Shown here in pieces: positions 44,603 to 52,790 of a stretch of DNA of 64,000 nt (within the stretch, counting starts at the first letter, position 1; every line of letters starts with the position of its first letter). The notes beneath the pieces were generated by a model, which worked only from the letters and a program-made list of their open reading frames with translations, was not told the DNA's origin and searched no databases. This DNA comes from Brevibacillus brevis (GTDB lineage: Bacteria; Bacillota; Bacilli; Brevibacillales; Brevibacillaceae): contig NZ_CP030117.1 of assembly GCF_001039275.2 (NCBI RefSeq), positions 2,356,001 through 2,420,000 on the forward strand, in the 5' to 3' direction. Both the position numbers and the translations under genes were made by a program.

Positions 44603-45367
44603 ATGATTCATCTGGATATTAACTGCGATATGGCAGAGGGCTTCAGCAGAGGTCGACAATCAGAGGATTTGGGGATTATGAAATGGATCACCTCCGTTAA
44701 TATTGCTTGCGGATTGCATGCAGGGGACCCCCATATTATTTGCAGAACAATCGAAGCTGCACTCAAGCATGACGTGAAAATCGGGGCACATCCTGGTTAT
44801 GCAGATATTCAAGGCTTCGGACGTCGTTCGATGAATTTGTCTGTCAATGAAGTGTATGAACTGGTGCTGTATCAAATTGCAGCCTTGGCTGGGACTACAA
44901 AAGCACTTGGCGGGGAGCTGCACCATGTGAAATTGCATGGCGCACTTTATAACGAAGCGGCTGAACGCCCAGAGCTCGCTGAAGCGGTTGTCCAAGCCAT
45001 TGCGGATATTGATGAAGAACTGATCCTCTATGCACTGTCTGGCAGCAAGCTTGTAGAGGCAGGCTTGGAACACGGGCTTCAGGTGGCAGAGGAAGTATTT
45101 GCAGAGCGGGCTTATTTGCCGAATGGTCGATTGGCCCCGCGTGAGTTGGAAGGAAGCGTGCTGATCAGTAAGGAAGAACGCATGGAGCAGACACGACAGC
45201 TCGTTTTAAAACAAAGAGTAATGACGGTCAATGGCGAGCACATTGACTTGGCGGCCGATACCCTTTGTGTCCATCACGAGAGCCATGACGTACTGCAATT
45301 CCTTGGCGAAGTACATAAGTGGGCAAAGCAAAACGATGTGAAAATTGAACCAATCACAGCTCGATAG
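44603..45367 (+). CDS. pxpA: 5-oxoprolinase subunit A (LamB/YcsF family)
   Basis: A 254-residue protein of the YcsF/PxpA family. The signature LDINCDMAEGFS, the HAGDP segment and the HVKLHGALYN motif are present. PxpA, with PxpB and PxpC, hydrolyses 5-oxoproline (pyroglutamate) to glutamate with ATP. PxpB/PxpC genes are not found in this window, so the complex is presumably encoded elsewhere. ATG follows AAAGGTGAGCATAC. It is closed by a bidirectional terminator shared with the mod operon. Confidence 0.93.
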   Translation: MIHLDINCDMAEGFSRGRQSEDLGIMKWITSVNIACGLHAGDPHIICRTIEAALKHDVKIGAHPGYADIQGFGRRSMNLSVNEVYELVLYQIAALAGTTKALGGELHHVKLHGALYNEAAERPELAEAVVQAIADIDEELILYALSGSKLVEAGLEHGLQVAEEVFAERAYLPNGRLAPRELEGSVLISKEERMEQTRQLVLKQRVMTVNGEHIDLAADTLCVHHESHDVLQFLGEVHKWAKQNDVKIEPITAR

Positions 45368-45368
45368 T

Positions 45369-45430
45369 AAAAAGCCATCCAGCAATGCCATCCCATTATC
45401 GGGAAATGGACGTTGCTGAATGGCTTTTTT
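45369..45430. terminator. Bidirectional terminator between pxpA and modC
   Basis: AAAAAGCCAT followed by CAGCAA on one side pairs with TTGCTG and ATGGCTTTTTT on the other. It overlaps the last codons of modC. Confidence 0.8.
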
Positions 45431-46061
45431 CATGTTTCCGTTCTTTGATTGTGCCGTTATCGATCAGCAAAATGACATCTGCGAGCTTCTCGGCCTCTTC
45501 ACGATCATGGGTGACCAGCAGAAACGGGATGTTCCACATGGCGTGAAGGCGCAGCAACTCATCCTGGCATTGTTTACGCGTATCCGCGTCCAGCGCCGAT
45601 AAAGGCTCATCAAGTAGCAGGATGTCTGGTTCAGTAGCCAGTGCACGTACGAGTGCCACCCGTTGTTTTTGTCCTCCGGATAACTGGTGAGGATATTTTT
45701 GCAGTAGATGATCGATGCCCACTGTGGACAACAATGGGGCTAAATTGAGCTCATGTCCTTTTTTCAAGCCGTATCGAACATTTTGCTCGACCGTCATGTG
45801 AGGGAACAGCGCATAATCTTGAAATAAATACCCGATGTTGCGTTTTTGTACGGGAAGCGGCTTCTGTCCTTCGCGATAGAAAACGTTCTCATTTAATTGG
45901 ATCACGCCCGTATCAGGATGTACCAGACCTGCAATACTGTTCAATATCGTTGTTTTACCAGAGCCGGATGGTCCGAACAATACGACAATTTCCTTCTGTA
46001 CCGAAAAGGACACATCCAAAATAAAATCAGGCAAACGCTTCTGTATGTTGACAAAGAGCAT
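45396..46061 (-). CDS. modC: Molybdate ABC transporter ATP-binding protein (short ModC)
   Basis: A 221-residue ATPase. It has Walker A GPSGSGKTT (about 30-38), the signature LSGGQKQRVALVRAL and Walker B ILLLDEPLSALD, then the switch His in LLVTHDREE. At about 220 residues it lacks the C-terminal molybdate-binding (MOP/TOBE) extension found in ModC of E. coli. It is last in the modA-modB-modC operon, 16 bases after modB. Substrate molybdate versus tungstate or sulfate is inferred from its partners. Confidence 0.88.
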   Translation of the reverse strand: MLFVNIQKRLPDFILDVSFSVQKEIVVLFGPSGSGKTTILNSIAGLVHPDTGVIQLNENVFYREGQKPLPVQKRNIGYLFQDYALFPHMTVEQNVRYGLKKGHELNLAPLLSTVGIDHLLQKYPHQLSGGQKQRVALVRALATEPDILLLDEPLSALDADTRKQCQDELLRLHAMWNIPFLLVTHDREEAEKLADVILLIDNGTIKERKHEKSHSATSISR

Positions 46062-46077
46062 TTACCAATCACCTGCC

Positions 46078-46779
46078 TTACTTTTGATTGGCGTACCTGC
46101 GCACGTTGCGACGACTCCACCAATTCAGCCAGAGAGTCGTGCCCATACCCAAGGAAACAATAATGATGACCCAAAACAATGCCTTATCCATTTGACCAGC
46201 CTCAACAGCAAAATAAATGGCGACGGGAATCGTATCGGTTTTCCCAGGGATGTAGCCTGCGAGCATCAGCGTAGCACCAAACTCCCCTAAACCACGGGCA
46301 AAAGAAAGAACAAAGCCAGCCAACAGGCCAGGCCAAGCCAACGGAAAGGTAACGGTCCAGAATAATCGCCATTCGGAAGCGCCCATCGTGCGTGCCGCAT
46401 TCTCCAAACGACGATCCACTCCCGTGAAGGCAGCGACTGCACTCTGATACATCAACGGAAAGGAAACGACAATCGAGGCAATAACGGCTCCTGAAAGCGT
46501 AAAGACGACGGTAATATTGAACCATTCATGCAGAAGCTGGCCGAGAAAACCGTTTTTTCCGAAAAGCATCAACAAGCCGAAGCCAACAACAGTAGGAGGG
46601 AGAACAAGCGGAAGCAAAAAGAAGGACTCCAGCACATTCTTCCCCCAAAAATCCTTTTGTGTCATCCACCTTGCAGAAAGCATCCCAAGGACAAATACAA
46701 AGGAGGTGGAGAGCGCAGCTACTTTAAGGGATAGCATCAGAGGAGTAAGATTGGTTTCGATCACGCTTGCCACCTCCAA
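46078..46779 (-). CDS. modB: Molybdate ABC transporter permease ModB
   Basis: A 233-residue permease with five hydrophobic helices and the EAA-type loop LENAARTMGASEWRLFW. It shows the N-terminal segment TNLTPLMLSLKVAALST and the conserved LPLVLPPTVVGFGLL of the ModB/CysT group. ATG is 16 bases after the modA stop codon. It forms the channel with ModC as ATPase and ModA as binding protein. Confidence 0.92.
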   Translation of the reverse strand: MEVASVIETNLTPLMLSLKVAALSTSFVFVLGMLSARWMTQKDFWGKNVLESFFLLPLVLPPTVVGFGLLMLFGKNGFLGQLLHEWFNITVVFTLSGAVIASIVVSFPLMYQSAVAAFTGVDRRLENAARTMGASEWRLFWTVTFPLAWPGLLAGFVLSFARGLGEFGATLMLAGYIPGKTDTIPVAIYFAVEAGQMDKALFWVIIIVSLGMGTTLWLNWWSRRNVRRYANQK

Positions 46780-46794
46780 TTCGATTCGGTTGGT

Positions 46795-47592
46795 TTATTG
46801 AAAACCGTACTTCTGTAAGATCGCTTTTCCTTTGTCGCTTGTCAAGTAGGATAGGAAAGCTTTTGCTGCATCTTGGTTCTTCGATGCGCTGACGACCGCA
46901 CCAGGATAAACGATCGGCTTGTGCCATTCAGGCTTGGCTGTCGCCAATACCTTTACATTTTTCGAAGCTGCGGCATCACTGGAATAGACAATGCCGACTT
47001 CGGCGTTACCGGATTCAACGAAGGTCAAAACTTGGCGAACATCGCTGCCAAATACCATTTGTGCCGAAAGAGAATCCCACATTTTCAATGTATCCAATGT
47101 TTCTTTTGCATAACGTCCTGCCGGGACTGTCTCAGGCTCACCGACGGCAATATGCTTGATCGCAGCGTTGTTCAGCTCTTCAAAAGAAGAGATAGGGACA
47201 GCGCTTGTGTTACCTGCAATGAGAACAAGCGAGTTTTTGGTGAAGTCTTGGCGTGTGTCTTTGGCGATGAGTTGCTGTTCCTCTAGACCGTCCATGTCTT
47301 TTTTACTAGCCGACAAAAATACATCAGACGGAGCGCCTTGCGTAATTTGTGTGGCGAGTTTGCCAGAGCCTCCGAAGTTAAAGGTGAGGGTCGTTCCTGG
47401 GTGTTCCGTTTCATATTGCGTTTTCAACTCATTCAAAGCATCCGTCAAGCTAGCAGCAGCAGAAATCATCAGTTCTACCTTTGCTGTCTCGGTTTTGGCT
47501 GGCTCACTTGCTTGTGGGGCTGTTTGCGTTGTGGAGCAAGCAGTGAGCATCAAGCAAAATGCCGTCAATAAGGCTAACCAGTGCTTCTTCAT
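46795..47592 (-). CDS. modA: Molybdate-binding lipoprotein ModA
   Basis: A 265-residue lipoprotein with lipobox LTAC (Cys at about 19). The periplasmic binding fold of ModA shows SAAASLTDALNELKTQYE, FGGSGKLATQITQGAPSDVF and a later IVYSSDAAAS. It delivers molybdate to ModBC. The ATG follows GGAGGTC. The promoter region contains a perfect 20-bp palindrome that lies between this gene and the divergent regulator. Confidence 0.93.
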   Translation of the reverse strand: MKKHWLALLTAFCLMLTACSTTQTAPQASEPAKTETAKVELMISAAASLTDALNELKTQYETEHPGTTLTFNFGGSGKLATQITQGAPSDVFLSASKKDMDGLEEQQLIAKDTRQDFTKNSLVLIAGNTSAVPISSFEELNNAAIKHIAVGEPETVPAGRYAKETLDTLKMWDSLSAQMVFGSDVRQVLTFVESGNAEVGIVYSSDAAASKNVKVLATAKPEWHKPIVYPGAVVSASKNQDAAKAFLSYLTSDKGKAILQKYGFQ

Positions 47593-47618
47593 AAAAATAG
47601 ACCTCCATAATTATATTT

Positions 47619-47638
47619 AGTTATAATTAATTATAACT
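47619..47638. promoter_or_regulatory. 20-bp perfect palindrome upstream of modABC
   Basis: AGTTATAATT and AATTATAACT form an exact palindrome in the 143-bp gap between divergent modA and the HTH-binding-protein gene. A related half (ATAACTAGATTATA) follows at about 47645. It is a good operator candidate for that regulator. Binding is inferred from position. Confidence 0.65.
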
Positions 47639-47735
47639 GGACATAACTAGATTATATGGATTCGTAATGAATAATCAATTGCGATTTTACGACACTTGTT
47701 TGAAAATAGAGCAAAGGATATAACGGAGGCGGGAC

Positions 47736-48695
47736 ATGAGTCAACAAAATTCTTATACCACCGAAGAAATAGCAAAGATTCTACGCATTTCCAAGCTGAC
47801 AGTCTACGATTTGATTAAAAAAGGCGAGCTGCCCGCATATCGCGTCGGCCGGCAAATGCGCGTCGACGAAAGCGATCTGGAAGCGTACAAGGCGAAGGCA
47901 AAAGGAGAATACAGACAAGCATCAGCCGTTAGCATCCCGCAGACAGGACAAGCTCAGCACTTGTCACGACATGAGCAGGCTGGTACAGGCCGCAATATCA
48001 TTATCAGCGGGCAGGATGTGAGCTTGGACCTATTGGCTGGGCATTTGGAGAAAAAGGATGCGGCATACCGACCGCTCCGCTCGTATGTGGGCTCTCTTAA
48101 CAGCCTCGTGGCGATGTATACGGGTAAGGCTGATATCGTCAGCACGCACTTGTACGATGGGGATACCAACGAATACAATGTCCCATATATTCGTCGGATT
48201 TTATGTGGGCATCGTTTTGTTGTTATCAATATGTTGTCACGTTGGGCCGGATTCTACGTCCAGGCTGGCAATCCGAAACAGATCAAGGCATGGAGCGATT
48301 TTACGAAGCCGGGCATTCGAATGGTCAATCGGGAAAAAGGGTCCGGTGCACGCACGCTGATTGAAGAACAGTTTCGACTGGCAAAAATAGCGGGAAGTGA
48401 TGTGATTGGCTATGAACGGGAAGAGTCCAATCACCTGGCAGTCGCAGGGGTAGTAGCACGGCGCGAGGCAGACGTAGGGGTGGGTATTGAAAAGGCAGCT
48501 TCACTCGTCGGAGTCGAGTTTGTCCCAACTGTGCGTGAGCGATATGACCTCGTCTTGTTGAAAAATAAGGACAACGAACAACTCATTCAGACCGTTCTTG
48601 ATGTTCTCGGGTCGCGACCGTTTCAAATGGAATTGGAAGCAGTCGGGGGCTATGACCTTAGCCAAACCGGAAAAATTATGTACGAAACCTGGTAA
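47736..48695 (+). CDS. HTH regulator with binding-protein-like domain, predicted molybdate regulator
   Basis: A 319-residue protein. Residues about 8-55 are an excisionase/MerR-like helix-turn-helix (YTTEEIAKILRISKLTVYDLI). After a linker, about 90-310 form a type II periplasmic-binding-protein-like domain (PF12727-type) with IISGQDVSLDLLAGHLE and GSGARTLIEEQF. It has no signal peptide, so it is cytosolic. It lies divergent from modABC and replaces ModE, which was not seen. The binding domain presumably senses molybdate or molybdenum cofactor. Start ATG after ACGGAGGCGGGAC. Confidence 0.85.
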   Translation: MSQQNSYTTEEIAKILRISKLTVYDLIKKGELPAYRVGRQMRVDESDLEAYKAKAKGEYRQASAVSIPQTGQAQHLSRHEQAGTGRNIIISGQDVSLDLLAGHLEKKDAAYRPLRSYVGSLNSLVAMYTGKADIVSTHLYDGDTNEYNVPYIRRILCGHRFVVINMLSRWAGFYVQAGNPKQIKAWSDFTKPGIRMVNREKGSGARTLIEEQFRLAKIAGSDVIGYEREESNHLAVAGVVARREADVGVGIEKAASLVGVEFVPTVRERYDLVLLKNKDNEQLIQTVLDVLGSRPFQMELEAVGGYDLSQTGKIMYETW

Positions 48696-48703
48696 AGACT
48701 AAA

Positions 48704-48750
48704 GAAAGCTGCCAATCATTACGATACAATGAGTGGCGGCTTTTTTATTT
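48704..48750 (+). terminator. Terminator after the regulator gene
   Basis: AAAGCTGCCAATCATT pairs imperfectly with GAGTGGCGGCTTT, followed by a T-run. Confidence 0.75.
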
Positions 48751-48890
48751 CACCAGGAAGCCCATCGTCAAATAAGGCGTTTTCTCTACAGAATCTCCTG
48801 AATTTCTACTCAGTTTGACATATATTTGCTACAATGAAACAAAAACATTTAGAAGCCTGCCGCCGGGCGGTTTATTATATGGGGGCTGTC

Positions 48891-50759
48891 ATGAAATCAC
48901 TACATAAAACGAGCTTGCTAGTATGTGTGACGATCCTCGTATTTTTTGGCTCAGTTGGGGTCGTTGCGTATTGGCCAGCCATTTCTCAAATCATTGCCAT
49001 GAATCAATCACCTGGGGAGGAGCAGACGTTCGTCGATCCATTTTCTTATGATCCGCCTCTGCCGTCTTATGTAAAGGATTTGAACCCTGTATATAAGATT
49101 CAAGCTGAATTACATACGTCCGAAGCAAAAATAACCGGAAACATGACCTTGGAGTTCGACAACCCGAAAACTCCAGATGTACGGCTGTATATTTACGACT
49201 ACCTTTGGAACAAAATGACGGTGAAGTCGATTCGCTACAAGGACAAGCCGCTTTCTTTTGAACGTGGTCAATCGCTGGTGAAGATGGCAAATCCTCTCGG
49301 TAAGGAGCTTCGTGGCGCTCTAACCATTGAATTCGAGAACCCGGTTCCACGTAGGGGGACACGTTTTGGGGTCAAAGACGATATATGGACGTTGACGACA
49401 TGGTACCCGATGCTCGGGGCCCAAAATCAAAAAGGTGTTTGGTACGACCCGCCGCAACGCGTTGATTTTGGTGATCCATTCGTTTACCACTATGGAGATT
49501 ACGATGTGTCGTTTACCTCACCACAAGGCTACAAATGGGTTAGTTCATGGGGCAGAGGACAAACGAAATCAATCGGTGGCAGTAAGCAGCAAGTCCATTA
49601 TCAAGCAAAAAATCTGTTGAACTTTGGACTGGTGGGAAGTCCGCTTTATCACATTGAAACGATTCAATTTTCTCCGAATTTAACGGTTGACATTGCTTCC
49701 GTTGATAAAGGAAACATAGAAAGAATCAAGAACATTGCTCAATCGGTATTTCCTACTTTCATCGATATGTACGGGCCGTTGCCGTATCCGCACGTGGCGA
49801 TTGCAGAAACAAGTACAGGAACGACGTACGCCATGGAATACGCGAATCTCGCCGTATTCAAAAGAGACATGCATTACAACAATCTGATCGATCATTGGCT
49901 GCCGCATGAGGTAGGGCATCTTTGGTGGTACAACAGTGTGGCTACATTGGAATCCTCGCATGGGTGGCTTGATGAGGGGCTGGTGGAGCTCGGCGTGTCT
50001 CATTACTTGCAGAAGCGTTATGGTGCCCAATCAGCTACGACTTTGTTAGATGAGTACAACCGGGATGTCAAACGTTTGCAAGAGCGTTATCCAAATGGAA
50101 AGCTGGACAAGCCATTGCAGAAGTTCGCCACCGAAGAAGAGTTTAAGCTGACCTGGTATTCCCGGGGAGCACTCTTGTTTGACAATCTCCGCCGCAAAAT
50201 CGGTGATGATGCCTATAAGCGATTCTTGCAGCGCGTCCAGCAAAATTATCATGGCAGTGTCATTGGTGCAGAGCATCTCGATCAGGCGCTTGGGCAAACT
50301 TTGCAAGGGGAAGCGAAATATTTCACCCTGTATACCAACAGTACAAATAAGAATGGCTTTGGTGCAGTGCAATTGGAGCCCTATATCACAACGATCATTA
50401 ATAACATGAGCTTTTATCCTTCGATCCCAGCTCGGGTCACCCAAAATACGGTGTATATTCCGTTGCGTGAGCTCGGTGAGAAAATGGGATTGGCGATTAG
50501 CTGGGACGACAAGAAACAAATGATCCGCGTAAAAGGAAATGGGCGCGAAGTATTTATAAAGGAACGGGAGCGCTTTGCTGACGTAGATGGGAAGCGAATA
50601 GATTTAGGCAGCCCGTTAATCGAAATCAAAGAACGTACGATGGTTCCACTATCCTTTTTTGAAAAAGCATTGGGATATGAGACAGCGTACAATCAACAGC
50701 AAAAAACGGTGAAGATCAATACATACCGAACGATTGGAAAGGCGGCAGAAACAAAATGA
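48891..50759 (+). CDS. Membrane M1 family metallopeptidase with copper-amine-oxidase-like C-terminal domain
   Basis: A 622-residue protein. The N-terminal hydrophobic segment (about 5-28) is a signal anchor. An aminopeptidase N-like beta domain (about 60-250) precedes the gluzincin core with HEVGH (339-343) and the third zinc ligand E362 in GWLDEG, the exact 18-residue spacing of M1 enzymes. TYAMEYAN resembles the GAMEN exopeptidase motif. The last about 115 residues (about 505-615) match the N-terminal copper amine oxidase-like repeat (PF07833), a stalk or cell-wall module common in spore formers. Start at 48891 after GGGGGCT. It overlaps aroK by 4 bases. Confidence 0.88.
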   Translation: MKSLHKTSLLVCVTILVFFGSVGVVAYWPAISQIIAMNQSPGEEQTFVDPFSYDPPLPSYVKDLNPVYKIQAELHTSEAKITGNMTLEFDNPKTPDVRLYIYDYLWNKMTVKSIRYKDKPLSFERGQSLVKMANPLGKELRGALTIEFENPVPRRGTRFGVKDDIWTLTTWYPMLGAQNQKGVWYDPPQRVDFGDPFVYHYGDYDVSFTSPQGYKWVSSWGRGQTKSIGGSKQQVHYQAKNLLNFGLVGSPLYHIETIQFSPNLTVDIASVDKGNIERIKNIAQSVFPTFIDMYGPLPYPHVAIAETSTGTTYAMEYANLAVFKRDMHYNNLIDHWLPHEVGHLWWYNSVATLESSHGWLDEGLVELGVSHYLQKRYGAQSATTLLDEYNRDVKRLQERYPNGKLDKPLQKFATEEEFKLTWYSRGALLFDNLRRKIGDDAYKRFLQRVQQNYHGSVIGAEHLDQALGQTLQGEAKYFTLYTNSTNKNGFGAVQLEPYITTIINNMSFYPSIPARVTQNTVYIPLRELGEKMGLAISWDDKKQMIRVKGNGREVFIKERERFADVDGKRIDLGSPLIEIKERTMVPLSFFEKALGYETAYNQQQKTVKINTYRTIGKAAETK

Positions 50760-51277
50760 AAAACCTGGTGTTAGTCGGATTTATGGGAACAGGAAAAACC
50801 ACGGTTGGTGCCGCACTCGCTACCTGTTTGGGAATGAAGCATACAGACTTGGATGATGCGATTGTGGAAAGGGAAGGCCGCAGCATTCCAGAGATCTTCA
50901 CGGATCATGGAGAAGTGTATTTCCGAGACGTCGAGACGAAATGTCTTGCGCAATTACTGGCAGTAGGATCTCAGGTCGTAACAACTGGGGGAGGAGCTGT
51001 ATTACGGAAACAAAACGTAGAGATGATGATGGAGCAAGGCATCGTAATCGCGCTGCATGCCACGGAAGAGGAGCTCATCAAGCGTTTGGAAAAGGATACA
51101 GGACGGCCCTTATTGGCAGGAGGAGTAGCGACAAGGGTAAAGACCTTAATGGCAGAGCGCGCAAGTGTATACGATTTTGCTCCGATTCAGGTGGATACGA
51201 CAGGTAAGAGCCTTTCCGATATTGTGATGGAAATTACGAACCAAGTGGTTGAAAGAACGCAGGACGGGGAACAATAG
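50756..51277 (+). CDS. aroK: Shikimate kinase
   Basis: A 173-residue P-loop kinase that phosphorylates shikimate at the 3-hydroxyl in aromatic amino acid synthesis. Walker A GFMGTGKTT (about 8-16), the DLDD motif and GGGAV (shikimate-binding) are present. It overlaps the M1 peptidase stop (ATGA), so translation is coupled. It is followed by yqzE, which is also an aroK neighbour in B. subtilis. Confidence 0.94.
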   Translation: MKNLVLVGFMGTGKTTVGAALATCLGMKHTDLDDAIVEREGRSIPEIFTDHGEVYFRDVETKCLAQLLAVGSQVVTTGGGAVLRKQNVEMMMEQGIVIALHATEEELIKRLEKDTGRPLLAGGVATRVKTLMAERASVYDFAPIQVDTTGKSLSDIVMEITNQVVERTQDGEQ

Positions 51278-51335
51278 AGGGGACAGCGCTTGCGCCGCGG
51301 TGTTGAATCCGCGAGTAAGAAGGAGGTCAAGTGCG

Positions 51336-51497
51336 ATGTCCTTTCAGGAATATTTAAAGTACCTGACGAAACTGTTTGTCCAGTACATGGATACCCCAAA
51401 AGATGAACGCCGTTTGCGTAAGACTCCACGCGAGTCCTGGTCATCACGCTGGTTTGGTGCCATTCCCATGTCCATTCGACTGTTGTGGCGCAAATAA
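51336..51497 (+). CDS. yqzE: YqzE family protein
   Basis: A 53-residue basic protein resembling YqzE: opening YLKYLTKLFVQYMDTPKDERR, then a charged linker and the terminal hydrophobic WFGAIPMSIRLLW. The ribosome site AAGGAGGTC precedes the ATG by about 8 bases. YqzE is often next to the comG operon and aroK in Bacillus, supporting the call. A longer upstream frame (51249) is rejected because it lacks a ribosome site. Confidence 0.88.
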   Translation: MSFQEYLKYLTKLFVQYMDTPKDERRLRKTPRESWSSRWFGAIPMSIRLLWRK

Positions 51498-51533
51498 AAT
51501 TCGTAAACCTATGAACGAAGACGGAGGGTGCAT

Positions 51534-51788
51534 ATGGCGAGAGTAGCGGTAGAAAATTCCCTGTCTGAAGTGTGCAAGATGCTGCGTCAAAATGGTTACG
51601 AAGTTGTTGATTTAGGCAACTGGCAGCAGGTGGTAGATGCGATTGTCATTACTGGACAGGATATCAACGTTCTGGGTAATCAAAACAAAACGATTACAGG
51701 AGCTCCCGTTATTAATGCAGAGGGAATGACGGTCAATGAAATTTTTCATGCCGTTCATGAACGTCTCTCTCCTACAGAACATCGGTGA
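51534..51788 (+). CDS. ykuS: YkuS family protein (UPF0180)
   Basis: An 84-residue protein with the YkuS pattern: a first part MARVAVENSLSEVCKMLRQNG, then VVDAIVITGQDINVLGN. Family members are small cytosolic proteins of unknown role. ATG follows GGAGGGTGCAT. It is the last gene of the aroK-yqzE-ykuS stretch, closed by a terminator. Confidence 0.88.
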   Translation: MARVAVENSLSEVCKMLRQNGYEVVDLGNWQQVVDAIVITGQDINVLGNQNKTITGAPVINAEGMTVNEIFHAVHERLSPTEHR

Positions 51789-51800
51789 ATAGAAAACGTA

Positions 51801-51846
51801 AAAAAACAAGCTCTCCAACCGGTTATTCGGCAGGAGAGCTTGTTTC
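51801..51846. terminator. Bidirectional terminator at the ykuS/secreted-protein junction
   Basis: AAAAAACAAGCTCTCC pairs with GGAGAGCTTGTTTC. It overlaps the last codons of the minus-strand gene. Confidence 0.85.
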
Positions 51847-52680
51847 ATTTACGAAAAATCGTCCGACGCGATGGGCATACGAATAGGGGACAAAGCGCAG
51901 GCCCTCATCCCATACGCCTACATAAGCATTTTGGTCATTCCATAAATGCAGGGACCCCACGACAAAGGGTGCCAAAACCTGTGACTGATGAATCGGGACG
52001 GCTAATGTTACTGGCGAGGTATAATCTTGCTGCCACAATTGGTTCCAGGACACATCTGCGTTCGTTTTACTCATTTGGCTGACCCACCCGATATGATCAA
52101 AAGGATCAGCCTCGGCTGCGCTTAAAATTCTCATTTGAGTCAGGCGTTGTCCATTTTGTATGAGCTGCTCTCCTGCAAAAGCACCGACGGCGGGCTCACT
52201 AATTTGAAAGGAAGCGGGATACATTTCTCCCGTTTTGGCATTGACCATTTGGGTATCTGACTTCTGGGTGATCAGCCAGTAGGAAGCAAACCCGTCATAA
52301 ACTGGTTCTGCCGCGATTTCTTTCGGAGCAAATGCGTCATCGAACAAGATGTACTCCCCGACACCATATTCCAGCAGAACAAATTTCTCATGGGAAGTAG
52401 AATCAGGTGCTTCTCCTATCACCAAATACCCTACTTGCTTATCCGCTTTTTTTATACTTACCAGCCATTGATGCTGCCCTGCACCAAGTGTTTGTACGTC
52501 TGTTTTTGCGTCCTGCCATTGCTTGAATTGAGGGTCTCGGGTTGCGATTGCATCCATCCATTCTCGAATTTGTGCTTGGAATTGCTGGTCCCAGCTTGCT
52601 TCGTCTTGCGCCAAAGCTGGTAAGGAAAGCAGCATCAGAGACAAAAGAGCAGCGATAACAGGAAGAAATCGTCTGGTCAC
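51823..52680 (-). CDS. Secreted hypothetical protein, 285 residues
   Basis: The product begins with a signal peptide (about 1-25, cleavage near ALA-QD). The rest is beta-rich and hydrophilic, with no cysteine pairs, metal motifs or catalytic motif I recognise. The start is GTG after AAAGGTGGTGCATA; the much longer frame beginning at 52926 runs through the 3' end of the yqhG gene and is rejected. It lies downstream of yqhG on the same strand, 110 bases apart. Function unknown. Confidence 0.75.
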   Translation of the reverse strand: MTRRFLPVIAALLSLMLLSLPALAQDEASWDQQFQAQIREWMDAIATRDPQFKQWQDAKTDVQTLGAGQHQWLVSIKKADKQVGYLVIGEAPDSTSHEKFVLLEYGVGEYILFDDAFAPKEIAAEPVYDGFASYWLITQKSDTQMVNAKTGEMYPASFQISEPAVGAFAGEQLIQNGQRLTQMRILSAAEADPFDHIGWVSQMSKTNADVSWNQLWQQDYTSPVTLAVPIHQSQVLAPFVVGSLHLWNDQNAYVGVWDEGLRFVPYSYAHRVGRFFVNETSSPAE

Positions 52681-52790
52681 AACTATGCACCACCTTTTGT
52701 AAAGGCTTAACCTATTCCTATTGTAACCAGCTATGACAAAAAGATTTGTTGCAACGTGTCTTTTCTGTTTCACATTTTCTCGTTGATCTT

